Source of the DNA: Glossina fuscipes
Taxonomy: Eukaryota; Arthropoda; Insecta; Diptera; Glossinidae
Length of the DNA stretch: 64,000 bases
Direction: 5' to 3'
NCBI RefSeq assembly: GCF_014805625.2
Contig: NW_023998414.1
Coordinates: forward strand, 17,225,900-17,289,899
Numbering within the stretch: the stretch's first letter is position 1; each line of letters begins with the position of its first letter. Made by a program: the position numbers and the translations under genes. This document shows positions 26,751 to 37,967 of this stretch, piece after piece. The notes under the pieces were generated by a model. The model did no database searches. It worked only from the letters and a program-made list of their open reading frames with translations, and had not been told where the DNA came from.

Positions 26751-26752
26751 TA

Positions 26753-26787
<35 letters not shown>

Positions 26788-26935
26788 AATTTACCCATAG
26801 AATAAATGCTAAGACTAAAGTCTTAAAGCACTAGCATCTAAGGGTTTCGCCTTTATTAAAAACTCTAACGCACTTGAAATTTGAACTCACGACCATTGAG
26901 TTGCTCGTCGAGAACTTTCAAGTAATATTCGGGTT
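26751..26935 (-). mobile_element. tRNA-derived SINE with (AAT)n tail
   Basis: Read on the - strand: tRNA-like head including TGAGTTCAAATTTC (B-box region), then AAGTGCGTTAGAGTTTTTAA, a body with AAGACTTTAGTCTTAGCATT, and a tail of about 12 AAT units (26751-26786 on +). It is the same layout as the copy at 30166-30345. Such elements are transcribed by RNA polymerase III and moved by a partner LINE. Confidence 0.75.
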
Positions 26936-27344
26936 GATTAGCGTTAGGGAAACATGTATTTTTTGTTGTGGCCTAATGATCTTCTATCATGTTTCTTAAA
27001 AAAAAAAAAATAAATAAATTTTTCGCCTGATTGCGAATCTCGTGTCGGCCAATTTTGATATTTATAGTCTTCGATAACATTAAAATGCAATATTAAGTGA
27101 TATCTGTGCTGTGTTTGCACTATGCTTGGCGATAACGATTGTCGATTTAAAGAGTTTCAATCACGGAGCAGACGAAATTTTGCAATAACAAAGCAATAGC
27201 ATTATGCTTCTCAGAGCAGATTACTTTTCAAGTTAGTCCAGTGAAATCGTTTTAAACATGTAATGCGTGTAATGTAAATGCGAAAATATTATTATTCTTG
27301 AAAAGATATTCGAAAAGTGTTGAATCAAAGAATCGAATACGACG

Positions 27345-30300
27345 ATGAAGTATAGTTACGCGATTGTGGCAAGGTGCGTGTATTTGTGACGCAGTTGTGG
27401 CAAAAGTTCCTCAGCTTTTTCGATGAGTTTGTAAACAACCTTGGATGAAGTGCGAAATTTCATTAGCTATGTGTTAATTTGTTAGGGCAGATAAAAAGAA
27501 ATCATTGGTCTTAATATCCCGGCTTGTTCATTCCTCGACATGCTTTATGGAAATGTTAATTAGGCCATTGGGGCGTTGGTCGTTGGTCGTTGATTAATTT
27601 CGGCATATTGAATATTTTAACTTGCGTTCGCAATCGTACTGAGCAAAAGAAATGCAATTTCATTGTATGCAGTGAGACACTTTTGCGCCAAACTATATAT
27701 GAATAGATTCGCACTCAATAAAATTCAATAAATGCATGTTGAACGACTTTAGTTGCAATTGAATTATCGTGGGTGCGAGAGTGTGATCATTAATAGCAAT
27801 AGCGATAGAAATTAAATAAAATTCTTGTATATTCATTGAAATGTGCGTTGACGGCGTGATGATGTCTTCATTTTTCATATACGTATCCCCCTCCATAGGT
27901 GCGATTGAGGGCTGCTTGTGCATAAATTAAAAATAATTATTGAACTTGAAAGCTTATATTATTGGATTTACCTTTTCATATATGATAAATAAATTGCCCT
28001 TTACTGTTGATCATTGCCTGGAATAAATAAAAGGGCATTTTTAAACCCACAATTACGTTCAGAGGACGCAGCTTTCCCACGCTCTGAAAAACGCTTCAGA
28101 AAAATACTCTATTTTACGATTGGACTAAGTAGAGGATATATTGATTTTGATTTTGAAGCATTACGCTGGGCTTGCTACTGGTACAAAGCTCCCTCTCTCT
28201 CTTTCTCTTTCATTTATCCATATCTAGGTTATATTGAGCACATTATTATTTGAATTACTTTGCTCATCCGTGCAAACAAACTTGACCACTTCATTGGGAT
28301 CAGATGAGACTGAGATCAATAATTGACGTTTAAGGAAATCACTTTACATTATATTTTCTTTTCTTTTTCCTATTGTACACGTGCTATCACTTTCTTCTCC
28401 TGTGGATTTAATTGCAACCTATGCCGTCTGTACGTGTTGCTATAGTAAAACTAGCCTGCAGAGCGATGTGACCACTCGATATTCAGCTGATCCTGTAGAC
28501 ACAAATATTAAACAGCCGCCGCAACAATAAACATTCGATTTCCTAGCTGATGAGGATTGTTATGTATGGTCATGGTCCGGCTTGTTGTTGTTTTTGCGAT
28601 TCTTTTTTCGTTCTACCTAAACGGGAGACGGATTCCCACACTAAAAAGCAATGCTCAGCTGGTTACTTTCTCAGTTTTTCTACGTCACACCCTCTATGCT
28701 TCTGCCTTAAGCGCTTGTAAAGGATTTTTCGCCCAATATTACCCGTTTTTGTTTTTATGTCTTGCTTGTTTTGAAAAACGTATGAACCTACAAACACATG
28801 CTGCTTGAGGGAACTATCTATCTAAAATATATTTTGGCTTGAACTCGTTTTGTCAGCGCATGAAAATGGAACATAGTCAAAGCAAAGCGTAAGATCGTAG
28901 ACATTGACTCAATATTTGTTTTTTTTTTGGATGTTGAGTTTAAATGTTAATTAAGTTAAATTAAGACTCAAACAAAATTTTTCTTAAATCATTGTACGTG
29001 CGTTCGCTGGGAATGGAAATTCAAGGCAATAGCAAGAGTTTGGAAAAATGAAAAGTTCGATCCTTATACTAGGACAATTCACAGTGTTGTGGCGGCTATC
29101 ACGCGACTATACTCCATTGCTTATTGGCATCGTTTGCAAAATTTAACTAGGGTCGAATATAAGTAAATGCATGAAATATCGATGGCCAAATTACATATTA
29201 TAAAAGAGTCTATTGTGCTTCTAGACTATTTTACTGGCCACAATTGCATACATAGACATAGACGTATATAACTTGGTACGTCAGCTGAAAATGGTTGGCA
29301 CCATTGTTATTTGTTTGAAGCCTACAATTTTATTTACTTATAACTTACATATATATAATTGGGAGCCGATCATATGTAAATAATGTATTGTTGCAGAAGC
29401 TAAGCTCTTATTACGATTCCGACGAAATTGAGATGAAACTTGCCAAGTCTTATTTGGAAAATCAGTATGTCAAAGTCCGCCATTGTATTATGCGGCATTA
29501 ATTCTGGTATACCGTAAGACACTACAATGGGACCTATCTCGTCTAGCACCTTCATCAATGGTTTAGCTACGTGCTGCCAAAGCTGTAATGTTCATTTCGG
29601 TATGCTCCTCCGCGGGGACTTGTCGACGATTTGATGCAACGAATTAATAAAGATTTAGGTCGTATCTCGCGTCGGCCTGTTGTTAATAATTTAAGGTTAT
29701 AAAATATGATAATATTACCTAATGCTTATGATTCTGATTTGCTGCCTAGTGTTATATAATTGCAGTTGCAACAAGATGGCTATCCTCCATGTACGAATGC
29801 GGCCAACGTATATAGCAACCTTGACTATATTTCAAAAATCAGACTACAGTTGGTCGTTAAAGTTTTTAGACTCAGATCATCCAATGTTTGTTTTGATTTC
29901 GGATATGCGATCTTTATACTCGTACGCCAAAGTATCTATATGAGAAAGTCCATTTCGCCAGATTGGGGCGTAGAATGAATTTTCCGTATATTCCCGACTA
30001 TAAATATTTACGATCGTCAGGACTATTATTTGCTAACGCTGTAAAGTTATGAAATTGTCTACCTACTAGTATCGAAGCTATTGTCAATGTGGATAGGGGC
30101 TCAGAACTATTATCAGGGTCTTCGCAGTGTTAGTGGTACAAAACTCTTTTTTAATTTTACTTGATCGTATTATTATTATTTATAAATTTAGCCAGAGAAT
30201 AAATTCTAAGACTAATGTCTGTCTTAAAGCACTAGAAATCTAAGGCTTTCGGCTTTATTAAAAACTCTACCGCACTTGAGATTTGAACCCACGACCGTTG

Positions 30301-31931
30301 AATTGCTAGTCGAGACTCTTGCCTATTCAACCACTCAGACGGATCTACTTGATCGTAATTAATAACCGATTGAGTTGATCAACGATTAATTACTGATTAA
30401 TATATTTTTAATAAAAAGCTTCAGATCGCCAAAGACTAAGTTTCGCAAAAACTCAGCAATACTGTGAACTTTATATTAATAATCGATTGAAAGACTTTGG
30501 CGAATTCGTAGTCTTGTAGCGCACGTAGTCTACGAACTTTCTACACTAGTAATCTAATTAAGATCTTTGATTTTGTTCTAATGATGATAATAATGATTGC
30601 ATGACGCGTAACCTATTTCCTGCAGTCTGAAGTGAGCATACCATGAATGATTGCTGCAACTCCAGTTAAAACGTGTTCAAAATGATCTGCGTTGATTAAA
30701 TATGAGCTAAGGGGGTTCGATTAGGTTGTGCAAGAAGATACGAATTTGCTGGATTTTTTTATATATGATTATAACACATTTACGATCAATAATTTAACGG
30801 TTAAAGTGTTTTCTGTCTCTTGTAGAATTTCAAATTCTCTAAAAGTGGACAAACCATGCGATCTAGAATTGGCTAAAGAGCAACACCGATCGTTTTGTAG
30901 CCTTTTACGCGAGATAGGTCTCGACGTTATTGAGTTACCGCCAGATGATGAACTGCCCGAGAGCGTCTTTGTAGAGACGTCCGCGATTATATGTAATGGA
31001 GTGGCGCTGATTGGCAAATCCGATAATCCGATGCGAAAGAAGGAGGTAAGTGTGCGTATTTTGCTAATAAACAAATGTACTCTTAAGTGATATATTTGTT
31101 TGTGTTTGTGTGCATGTATATCTGTTTGTTTATATGTTTTGGGTATGGGTGTTGGTATGTGGCTGTGTGCGTTTGTTAGGCGGATAGTATGGCTATAATA
31201 TTAAAAAAAGAATTGGACATTCCAGTGGAACTGATTGATCATTCGAACGCACAATTGGATGGAGGCGATGTTTTATTCACAGGTGGGTTGCAAGAGATTT
31301 TAACCAAAAAAAAAAAGAAAACTATCACATAATGTTTAATATATTGTAGGGCGAGAATTTTTTGTAGGCATATCAAATTTTACCAACGAAGATGGTGCTA
31401 GAGCGGTGGCTATCACTTTTCCCGAATATCCGGTTACGCCTATCAAAGCAAGTGAACTACGATCTAAGATAAAAAAAATTCAATAACCAATTCGAAAGCT
31501 TTATTTGCAGGTTGGCGGGCCGCAACGTTTGAAATATTATATAACAATGGCTGGACCAGATGTGCTTTGCGTCAGCAATAGTACAATCTGTCAGGAAATT
31601 GTAAGACGCATGGAAAGAGAAGCTAGTTTTAAGTATCAAAAAATCACTTTACCCGAAGAGCACGCTGCAAATATGCTTTACATAAATGGTACTCTCGTCC
31701 ATCGTACGCCTTCCGAAATACCTGCATCCTATAAAGTGGGTAATCAATTGAGAGAAACAAAATTTAATTCAATCGCTTATTATTTTTTTTTTTTCCGGTC
31801 TTCAGGTGATTAAAGAAAAAATAGACATTCCTACACGTAACATAGATATAAGCGCATTTACAAAATTTTCCAGCGGATTGACGTCGGCCTGTTTACTCTT
31901 GCGGCGGTGGAAGTCGATACGTAGATTATAG
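27345..31931 (+). CDS. DDAH-family protein, predicted catalytically dead
   Basis: Six exons, 27345-27373, 30826-31045, 31180-31282, 31350-31447, 31511-31735 and 31806-31931, join in frame to 266 residues (human DDAH1 is 285). Exon 1 is only 29 bp (MKYSYAIVA), found 3.45 kb upstream; its AG joins A of exon 2 to give Arg, as in the family start. Fold motifs are clear: LPESVFVE, LDGGDVLFTGREFFVG, MAGP and HRTP. DDAH hydrolyses methylated arginines to citrulline, using Asp79, His173 and Cys274 (human DDAH1 numbering). Here these positions hold Thr61, Arg156 and, by ungapped alignment, Ala253 (a Cys lies next, at 254). Substrate Arg145 is Phe128; Arg98 is kept. The frame is intact, so it may be a conserved pseudoenzyme or a recent decay. 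The intron at 31448-31510 is GC-AG. A candidate poly(A) signal AATAAA lies at 32100-32105. Confidence 0.85.
29400..29605 (-). other. coding-like stretch inside DDAH intron 1, unrecognised
   Basis: On the - strand a frame stays open for more than 60 codons (includes LWQHVAKPLMKVLDEIGP and ends GIVIRA-stop). The + strand here also has a short open stretch directly after a TTGCAG acceptor-like site at 29392-29397 (begins KLSSYYDSDEIEMKLAKSYL). I recognise neither. It could be a relic of a transposon or an unannotated exon. Confidence 0.25.
30166..30345 (-). mobile_element. tRNA-derived SINE, best-preserved copy
   Basis: On the - strand it starts GATCCGTCTGAGTGGTTGAA (A-box-like, as in Ser/Leu tRNAs). 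It continues CTCGACTAGCAATTCAACGG and GTCGTGGGTTCAAATCTC (B box), then the body AAGTGCGGTAGAGTTTTTAA and a short AAT-rich tail at 30166-30180. It sits in intron 1 of the DDAH-like gene. It is not a functional tRNA: no acceptor stem closes. Confidence 0.8.
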
Positions 31932-32107
31932 AATTACGGCAATCTGAAATTGGACTTTCAATTAAACCCTTAGCCGTGCTTTGCCGCTTACAGATCTGAA
32001 TCTTATCGGTTATGTGTGTTTAGCTAATTCGAATTTACTCTTAATTTTTATATCCACCACCTAAACATTAAGATATATTATTTTTGTCCGTCCGTCGTTA
32101 ATAAATT

Positions 32108-32390
32108 AAAAAGAGGGGTAAGAAACGAAGAGACAGAAGTATCAAAAATCATGATAAGCGCAAAAAATTCAAGTCGATAAAAGATTATCAAGTTTTGTCC
32201 GTTATGGAAGAGGAGAAATTGGTGCAGAAAGCTGAAGTCGAGACCATACATTACAATCGCAACGCTTTAATACATGTTGCTGCGCAAATTGGTGTAACGA
32301 TAGGAAAAAGTTTGCATCCAGAGTCGCCGAAAGCTCTAACGTTGAAAAAAAACGGTCTTGAGAACCCCATTGTCAATTGTCCCCAATGCT
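32108..32390 (+). other. coding-like segment, unrecognised
   Basis: One frame is open for about 94 codons just after the DDAH-like gene. The first third is Lys/Arg-rich (KKRRDRS, KRKKFKSIKDYQ), followed by a less biased part (MEEEKLVQKAEVETIHYNRN, HVAAQIGVTIGK). Composition looks coding, but there is no ATG before the basic part and the frame runs into a poly-T tract. It may be a lone exon, a gene remnant or part of a mobile element. Confidence 0.3.
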
Positions 32391-32514
32391 TTTTTTTTTT
32401 TCTTTATAATATGACCAATCACTCAGGGGATTCCTGTAACACGGTGAGGATTAGAAACAGGTGAGGAAGGAGGGGTGATCACTTACTGTCGGTATATGAT
32501 CAATCGGTAGTTGT

Positions 32515-32640
32515 TATGTCTTCACAGACCGATCTCACTCGCTATAGTTACGACCAAAGTAAACTCTACTGCATTTAGACTTGAGAACCCACGGACTTTG
32601 ATTTGTTAGTCGCGATTCTTGCCTACTCTGCGACCCAATG
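32515..32640 (-). mobile_element. tRNA-derived SINE copy (diverged)
   Basis: On + it reads GTTACGACCAAAGTAAACTC, TACTGCATTTAGACTTGAGA and ACCCACGGACTTTGATTTG, then TTCTTGCCTACTCTGCGACC. It aligns by eye with the copies at 14.6 and 30.2 kb. No (AAT)n tail. Confidence 0.6.
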
Positions 32641-32699
32641 CGGAATTAACGCACTAGTTAGGAGGGTGGTGGATCTCGCAACTGATTTGCTCAAAGGCG

Positions 32700-32715
32700 A
32701 ATACAAATTTTTCAT

Positions 32716-32750
<35 letters not shown>

Positions 32751-33237
32751 CTAAATGTCTTTTATCTACATGTTAAATAGAACAAATGTTAATAATAAAT
32801 TATAAAAAGTTACCTTTTTTTCTAAATACCAATCAATAATCTGAAATAGTTTAATTGTTTTTCCTTTTTTTTTTTAAATAAAACATTTTTTAAAATTTAT
32901 TGAAACTAAGTTTTGTTTTCACATTTTTTTTTACTTGTTTTCCTTTTTTAGTTTAGGTAAATATATTTATGCCTACTTGTTATTGCATAATTATGTGTTT
33001 GCTTATTTTCTGTTTTTCTTTTTTATAGTTGTTTGTATTATTATTGTTTGCTTAAGTTTTTTATATAACTTATGGATTTCATGTTCTTATTGTTGATGTT
33101 GAGTTTGCAATGTATTATGAGTGGGGGAAAAGGGTTGGAAAGATAGAAGAGGGTGGACAGGATTAAGGTGAGTTATTAATTTAGTTCACATGGTATTTAT
33201 TTTCATTAAATGCTATCATTATCATCATCATCATCAT

Positions 33238-33290
<53 letters not shown>

Positions 33291-34760
33291 GTAATAATAA
33301 CAACTATAACAATTTTTAACTTAACTATGGTAACACAAGTTTTTTTTTTTTCAAGATATTTCCTATAATTCATTAAATGACTTTATGCATAAGTAATCGG
33401 CCTTCATTCGAATGATGCCTATGTGGTGTCATAGAATCAATGCTTCAGCATTTTGTTTGAGTTATTTTCTATTTTTCTTTTATCTTTCTTCTCACTTTTT
33501 AGCGGTGCGGTTCGGAAGTTAATCGTTAATTACACTCATGTATATCACGTCTATCTGTGAGATTGGCTAATGAGCCAAGAAAGAAAAAGTGAAGGAAATA
33601 AGAGAGGAAGGAAAGACAGACAAAGCGAGAGACAGAGAGAGAGAGAGAGAGAGACAGAAAGAAAGAGAGAGAGAAAGGACATCATTCGATATGAACGAAC
33701 CTCTGAACTCTGATTTCATTTTGGTTTTTCAACTTTTGTTTAGTTTTTTTTTTTTTTTTTGTATTATTACTAAGTTCTAATTATAGCATTTTTTTCTGTA
33801 GGCACCCTAATGTTTAAAGCTTTTTGCAGAACATTGTTTTTTTTTTTTTTTACTTTTTTAACATTTTCTTTTCTTTTTTTTTTCTTTTTTTCACAATTCA
33901 AGTTTCATAACTTCCGCTTTTAAGATTTATTTTTGTTTATATTTGTTTTTATTTATTTTTAATGTGTGTGTATCATCTGTGTTCGCTTAGTGTTTACAAT
34001 TAGTTTAAATATAAATAACAATTCTTATTAATTTATTGACTTAATGTACAATTTTTAGTTGGTTTTGGTTTATGCATATAATTTAAATTTTGAATTTAAC
34101 TTGGTTTGTTTAGCATTTATTTTTGAAATTCAATTTCTTTTCCGTTTGTTCGATTTTAAGACTTCAATTATTTCTCCCCTTTATCCTTATCGTTTATTTC
34201 TTTTAATTTCCTCATGCAATTGCGATTATTTAATTTTTTAATTGTATAATTTTGATAATATCTCGTCTGCTTTGGTTAAATTTTTGTTTTTATTTTAAGT
34301 TCAGTTTTAGATTGAGTTTTGTTTATTTTAATTTTTTATTTTTTTTAATCTTTAGATTTTTAATTAAATATTTTTATGCACGTTTTTGGATATTGTAAAT
34401 GGATTTTTGTTGTTGTTGTTGTTGTTATTTGCTATATATAATTTTTTATATATTTTGCTTCATTCTTTCTGTATGTAAAACGTACATTTCTATATAAATT
34501 GGTCTTTGTTGTTCTTGTTGTTGTTGTTTTCATATCGAATTCTTTTTCAGTATTTTGTTGTGTAAAAAATAGTAGAAAAACATAAAAATTCGAAAATAAA
34601 ACAAAATTTTTGGAAATATGGTTTCTGATAGAGTGGCATTTCTACGACTACTTGAGATGTTTGATTTGTATAATTAATTTATTATTATATTAGAGGTTTT
34701 TCTTCTTTTTTTTACACGATCGTCCTCACACTGTGTTTATTTGAATAAAATTGTTTAAAA
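32700..34760. repeat. T-rich (+ strand) low-complexity block with microsatellites
   Basis: About 2 kb strongly biased to T on the + strand. It has a T34 run at 32717-32750, further T runs, (TCA)n then (TAA)n at about 33219-33292, (GA)n at 33613-33675, and TTG-rich runs near 34405-34530. On the - strand this is A-rich with CAA/AAC repeats, like fly 3' UTRs or introns. No coding sequence is visible. Confidence 0.6.
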
Positions 34761-35145
34761 TGTTACTTTCCTTGGTCTCAGTGGCTACGAAATGTATCAA
34801 AAACGTTTTCATCGAATTCTAAAAGGGAAAGGTGTTCTACAGCTCTATTCAAAATCTACGAAGAGTTAGCCAATTAAAAACCGATTGTTATAAAATGGTT
34901 AAGCCCTTTTAAAGTAGTATAGATTGGGGATAGGGGAAGTATGCACCGACGACTCCTTAAACTATATGCCTTCTATGTACGTTGGAAGTTATCCCGTGTT
35001 TCAGTCTCTGTCAAAATTTCAAAATATTTTCATCAAAACTCCTCGTGAATTGGCCCTAATTTGCACCGTCTCAATCAATCTGATAAGCGAAAAACTAAAA
35101 GCAAACAAATTAGAATGCTTTATTCGAGCAAGGCCTACCATTAGA

Positions 35146-35959
35146 TACCCTACACTATTTCGCCTAATACAGTGATCCACTCAGTTTCTTAATAATAGAC
35201 ATTATTTTTATTCTCATGAAAGCGCTCTCGTTTTGGGATACATAAACGTGAATGTGGTCTAAATTTAGCAAACTTAATTAACTTGTCAAAGACTTTATTA
35301 TTTTCCAATTGTTTCAGTCATAGCAAGTCGTAAATTAGACTTTGTTACCATAGAAGAGTTTGCTTTCATGAGGGACCCGATAAGCCGTGTGATCTAGAAA
35401 ATAAACTTATGTGATCCAAATTCCCTACGGTTTATTTAGTTAAGGATCAATTTTCATCACAAAATATTAAGCTGTATAAAGCCCAACGTTTCATTAGAAT
35501 CCTCATAGGGGTGAGTATCCAAACAAGAGAGCTATGTAGTCCAAGTTTGGTACGGTTAATTTTTATGTCAAATTATTAGTATGAACGAATTTTCATTAAG
35601 AAGTATTGAAAATTTGGCCTTTTCACCATACAAAAATTCAGTTTCCGTAGGATCGTTTATACGGTAAGATCTTCAAAAAATTGATCCATCCAATCCAAAA
35701 TTTTCACAGCAATTCAGATAATTGAAATACTATTACTAAGTGGGTTTTGTCACGAAGTTGTTAAAATTGCAATATTTTTTCATAAAATCACATATCAAAA
35801 TAAGGCGCTATGGGGAGACAAGCTTAGATTGATTCGAAAAGTGATTCTGACCCGATCAATATAATAAAAGGTGGGTGGGTCTATTTCAAGTTGTTTTCGG
35901 TGTTACAGTTGTCTACGCAAACTTAATATAGTTTGTGCCGTAACTGGTGTAGAGTATAA
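35146..35959 (+). mobile_element. ATACCCTACAC-ended DNA element, nearly complete
   Basis: 814 bp from ATACCCTACACTATTTCGCC to AACTGGTGTAGAGTATAA. It contains all internal family blocks: AACTTGTCAAAGACTTTATT, TTTGCTTTCATGAGGGACCC, CATTAAGAAGTATTGAAAAT, GATCCATCCAATCCAAAATT and AATAAAAGGTGGGT. No ORF could encode a transposase, so it is non-autonomous. Confidence 0.75.
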
Positions 35960-36296
35960 AATCCAATGCGTTCACGCGCCGCGACGCCACTTTTCGGTGA
36001 GAGGTGTAAAGGCTATTAAAACTATATGCGAGACAATAACGTAATTTCTATCTGTAACTGCAGAAGTTTACGATTTTCATCTTTTTGTCTAGAAAAAAAA
36101 ATTTGGGCTCAAATTTTCCCATTATACTGGAAACAACTAATCTTAAAAGGTTATATTAACTTTGGTCGGTTATATACAATATTCAGACGCATTTGAAATA
36201 GATCCATCTTGTATTCTATCGATCGAGTCAAAATCACTTTCTGAATCGATTTAAGCTTTTCTGCTCGTCTGACCATCTGTCGTGCAAGCATTTTAT
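35960..36296. other. spacer between repeat copies
   Basis: No gene. Carries fragments related to the flanking repeats (CTTTCTGAATCGATTTAAGC at 36237). Confidence 0.35.
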
Positions 36297-36645
36297 TACT
36301 TCACCACTTATGGTATATGGTATATTAAGTTTGTACGGATGCATGTAAGACCTTGAAGGACTTCATTTAGACCCACCTTTATAGATCGATTCAGAATGAA
36401 TTTCCATATTGATCTAAACTTGTCTGTCCGTCTGTCTGTCTGTCCACCAATTTTCAGGTCGCAATTTTTGAGACGTTTTGGTTAAGCTTGGTCCACCGAT
36501 GTGTTTTACCAACGACGAGCCCCGTTGAAAATGATTCAGATTGGGCACTTTCGTCACAACCTTTCCTCTAATAGCATCTTATATTAAAAAGTCATTTTAC
36601 GATTAACTGTATTAGGCAAAGTAAGGGCGGGTATTTAATGGTAGG
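36297..36645 (-). mobile_element. ATACCCTACAC-ended DNA element, reverse copy
   Basis: Reverse orientation: GTATATTAAGTTTGTACGG near the start, ACCCACCTTTATAGATCGAT, (GTCT)n at 36422-36445, CAATTTTTGAGACGTTTTGG, GTTGAAAATGATTCAGATTG, ending GTAAGGGCGGGTATTTAATG. Confidence 0.65.
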
Positions 36646-37936
36646 CAGTGGCCCATTATAATGTGTTTACTTTCGGTTTTTCTGTTGTGTCAGGGTTAAT
36701 TCGAAATTCAACTAAATTGGTGAGTGACTCCGCGCCTTAAATTTCTTAAATTGTTGCGCTTATTAAAACCTCCAGGTAGATTACAAAAACTCGCCTAAAT
36801 TGTTCTAATAATTCGGCAACAATTCCAAAAAATATTATATACATCAAGTCATACCCAACATTTCAGGGGTATTTATTTGCATTACAAGGTGTTAGGAATT
36901 TTTAGATGACTTCTGTATGAGAATGAGTCATTGTTGCGCTTAGGGAAAACTAAGCGGATGGCTTCGACATGGATGGGATGAGACATGTGCACATTTTCTA
37001 CACATATTTTTCATATAATGTATATGTATATATATATATGTATATATATATAATAGTTTACGTTTCATATTGGTAGCGGTAAGTGCAACAGTGGTGATTG
37101 TGTTCAACATCGCAAGTAATAACCTTGAACGTCTTGTGAAAAGTCGCGACTGAAGTAGAAATGAAAAAAGTATTAGGGTTTCGAACCACTGCGTTCATTC
37201 GAGAATTGAGAGGTGTTTTTCTATGAGGCCATCTTGGGGCTCAATGGATTTTTTTTTTTTTTGATCAACAGATTGGCCGACACATAGCACATCTCTTCTG
37301 TGCACTTCATGCCAAAGGCTTAGCACTCAATGTGCTACATCTGGTGGCCATGGAGATGCCAATGTTCTGTAACAGTGCATCAATTAAAGGGTTGCCTTTA
37401 CTAAAATCGTCCAAACACCAAAATATCTAAAACAAACCTCGAGCCCCGTTCATCGAATATATGAAAATCGTGACTTTGTTTTTGGTTCGCTAAAAATGTA
37501 TTGAGTTGATTAGGATAGTTTTTCCGTGAAGTCAGGCCCCAACAACTTTGAGTAGGAGTTAATTTTATTTGTCTTGTTGCGTATGTTTCTTAAATATTTT
37601 AAAATTTTTTTTTTTTTTTTTTTGTTTTGTGAAAGAAAACCATTAACAAATCTAATATTCAAGTAGTGAATAGGCTAAAACGGAGCTGGGAGTGGCGCTG
37701 CTTCATGTTCCATGTTATTTATGTTAAGATACCGTATTATACGTGAAATAGTTACTATGTATATGCGTATTTGTGCAATTTTTCTGCTTTAATATGTAAA
37801 TGCAATGAGACTCTGTTCTATTTATTATAAAGAAACTCCCTGTTTGGCATAATTAAGTATATATATATGTATATATTTTATTTTTTCCATTATTTTTCTC
37901 GTTACTATATCTTTATTATTATGTATTTGATTTTAT

Positions 37937-37967
<31 letters not shown>

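Noticed and set aside
30220..30345. Possible functional tRNA gene on the - strand
   Set aside because: A and B box-like sequences exist, but the acceptor stem does not pair and the unit continues into a SINE body and AAT-rich tail.
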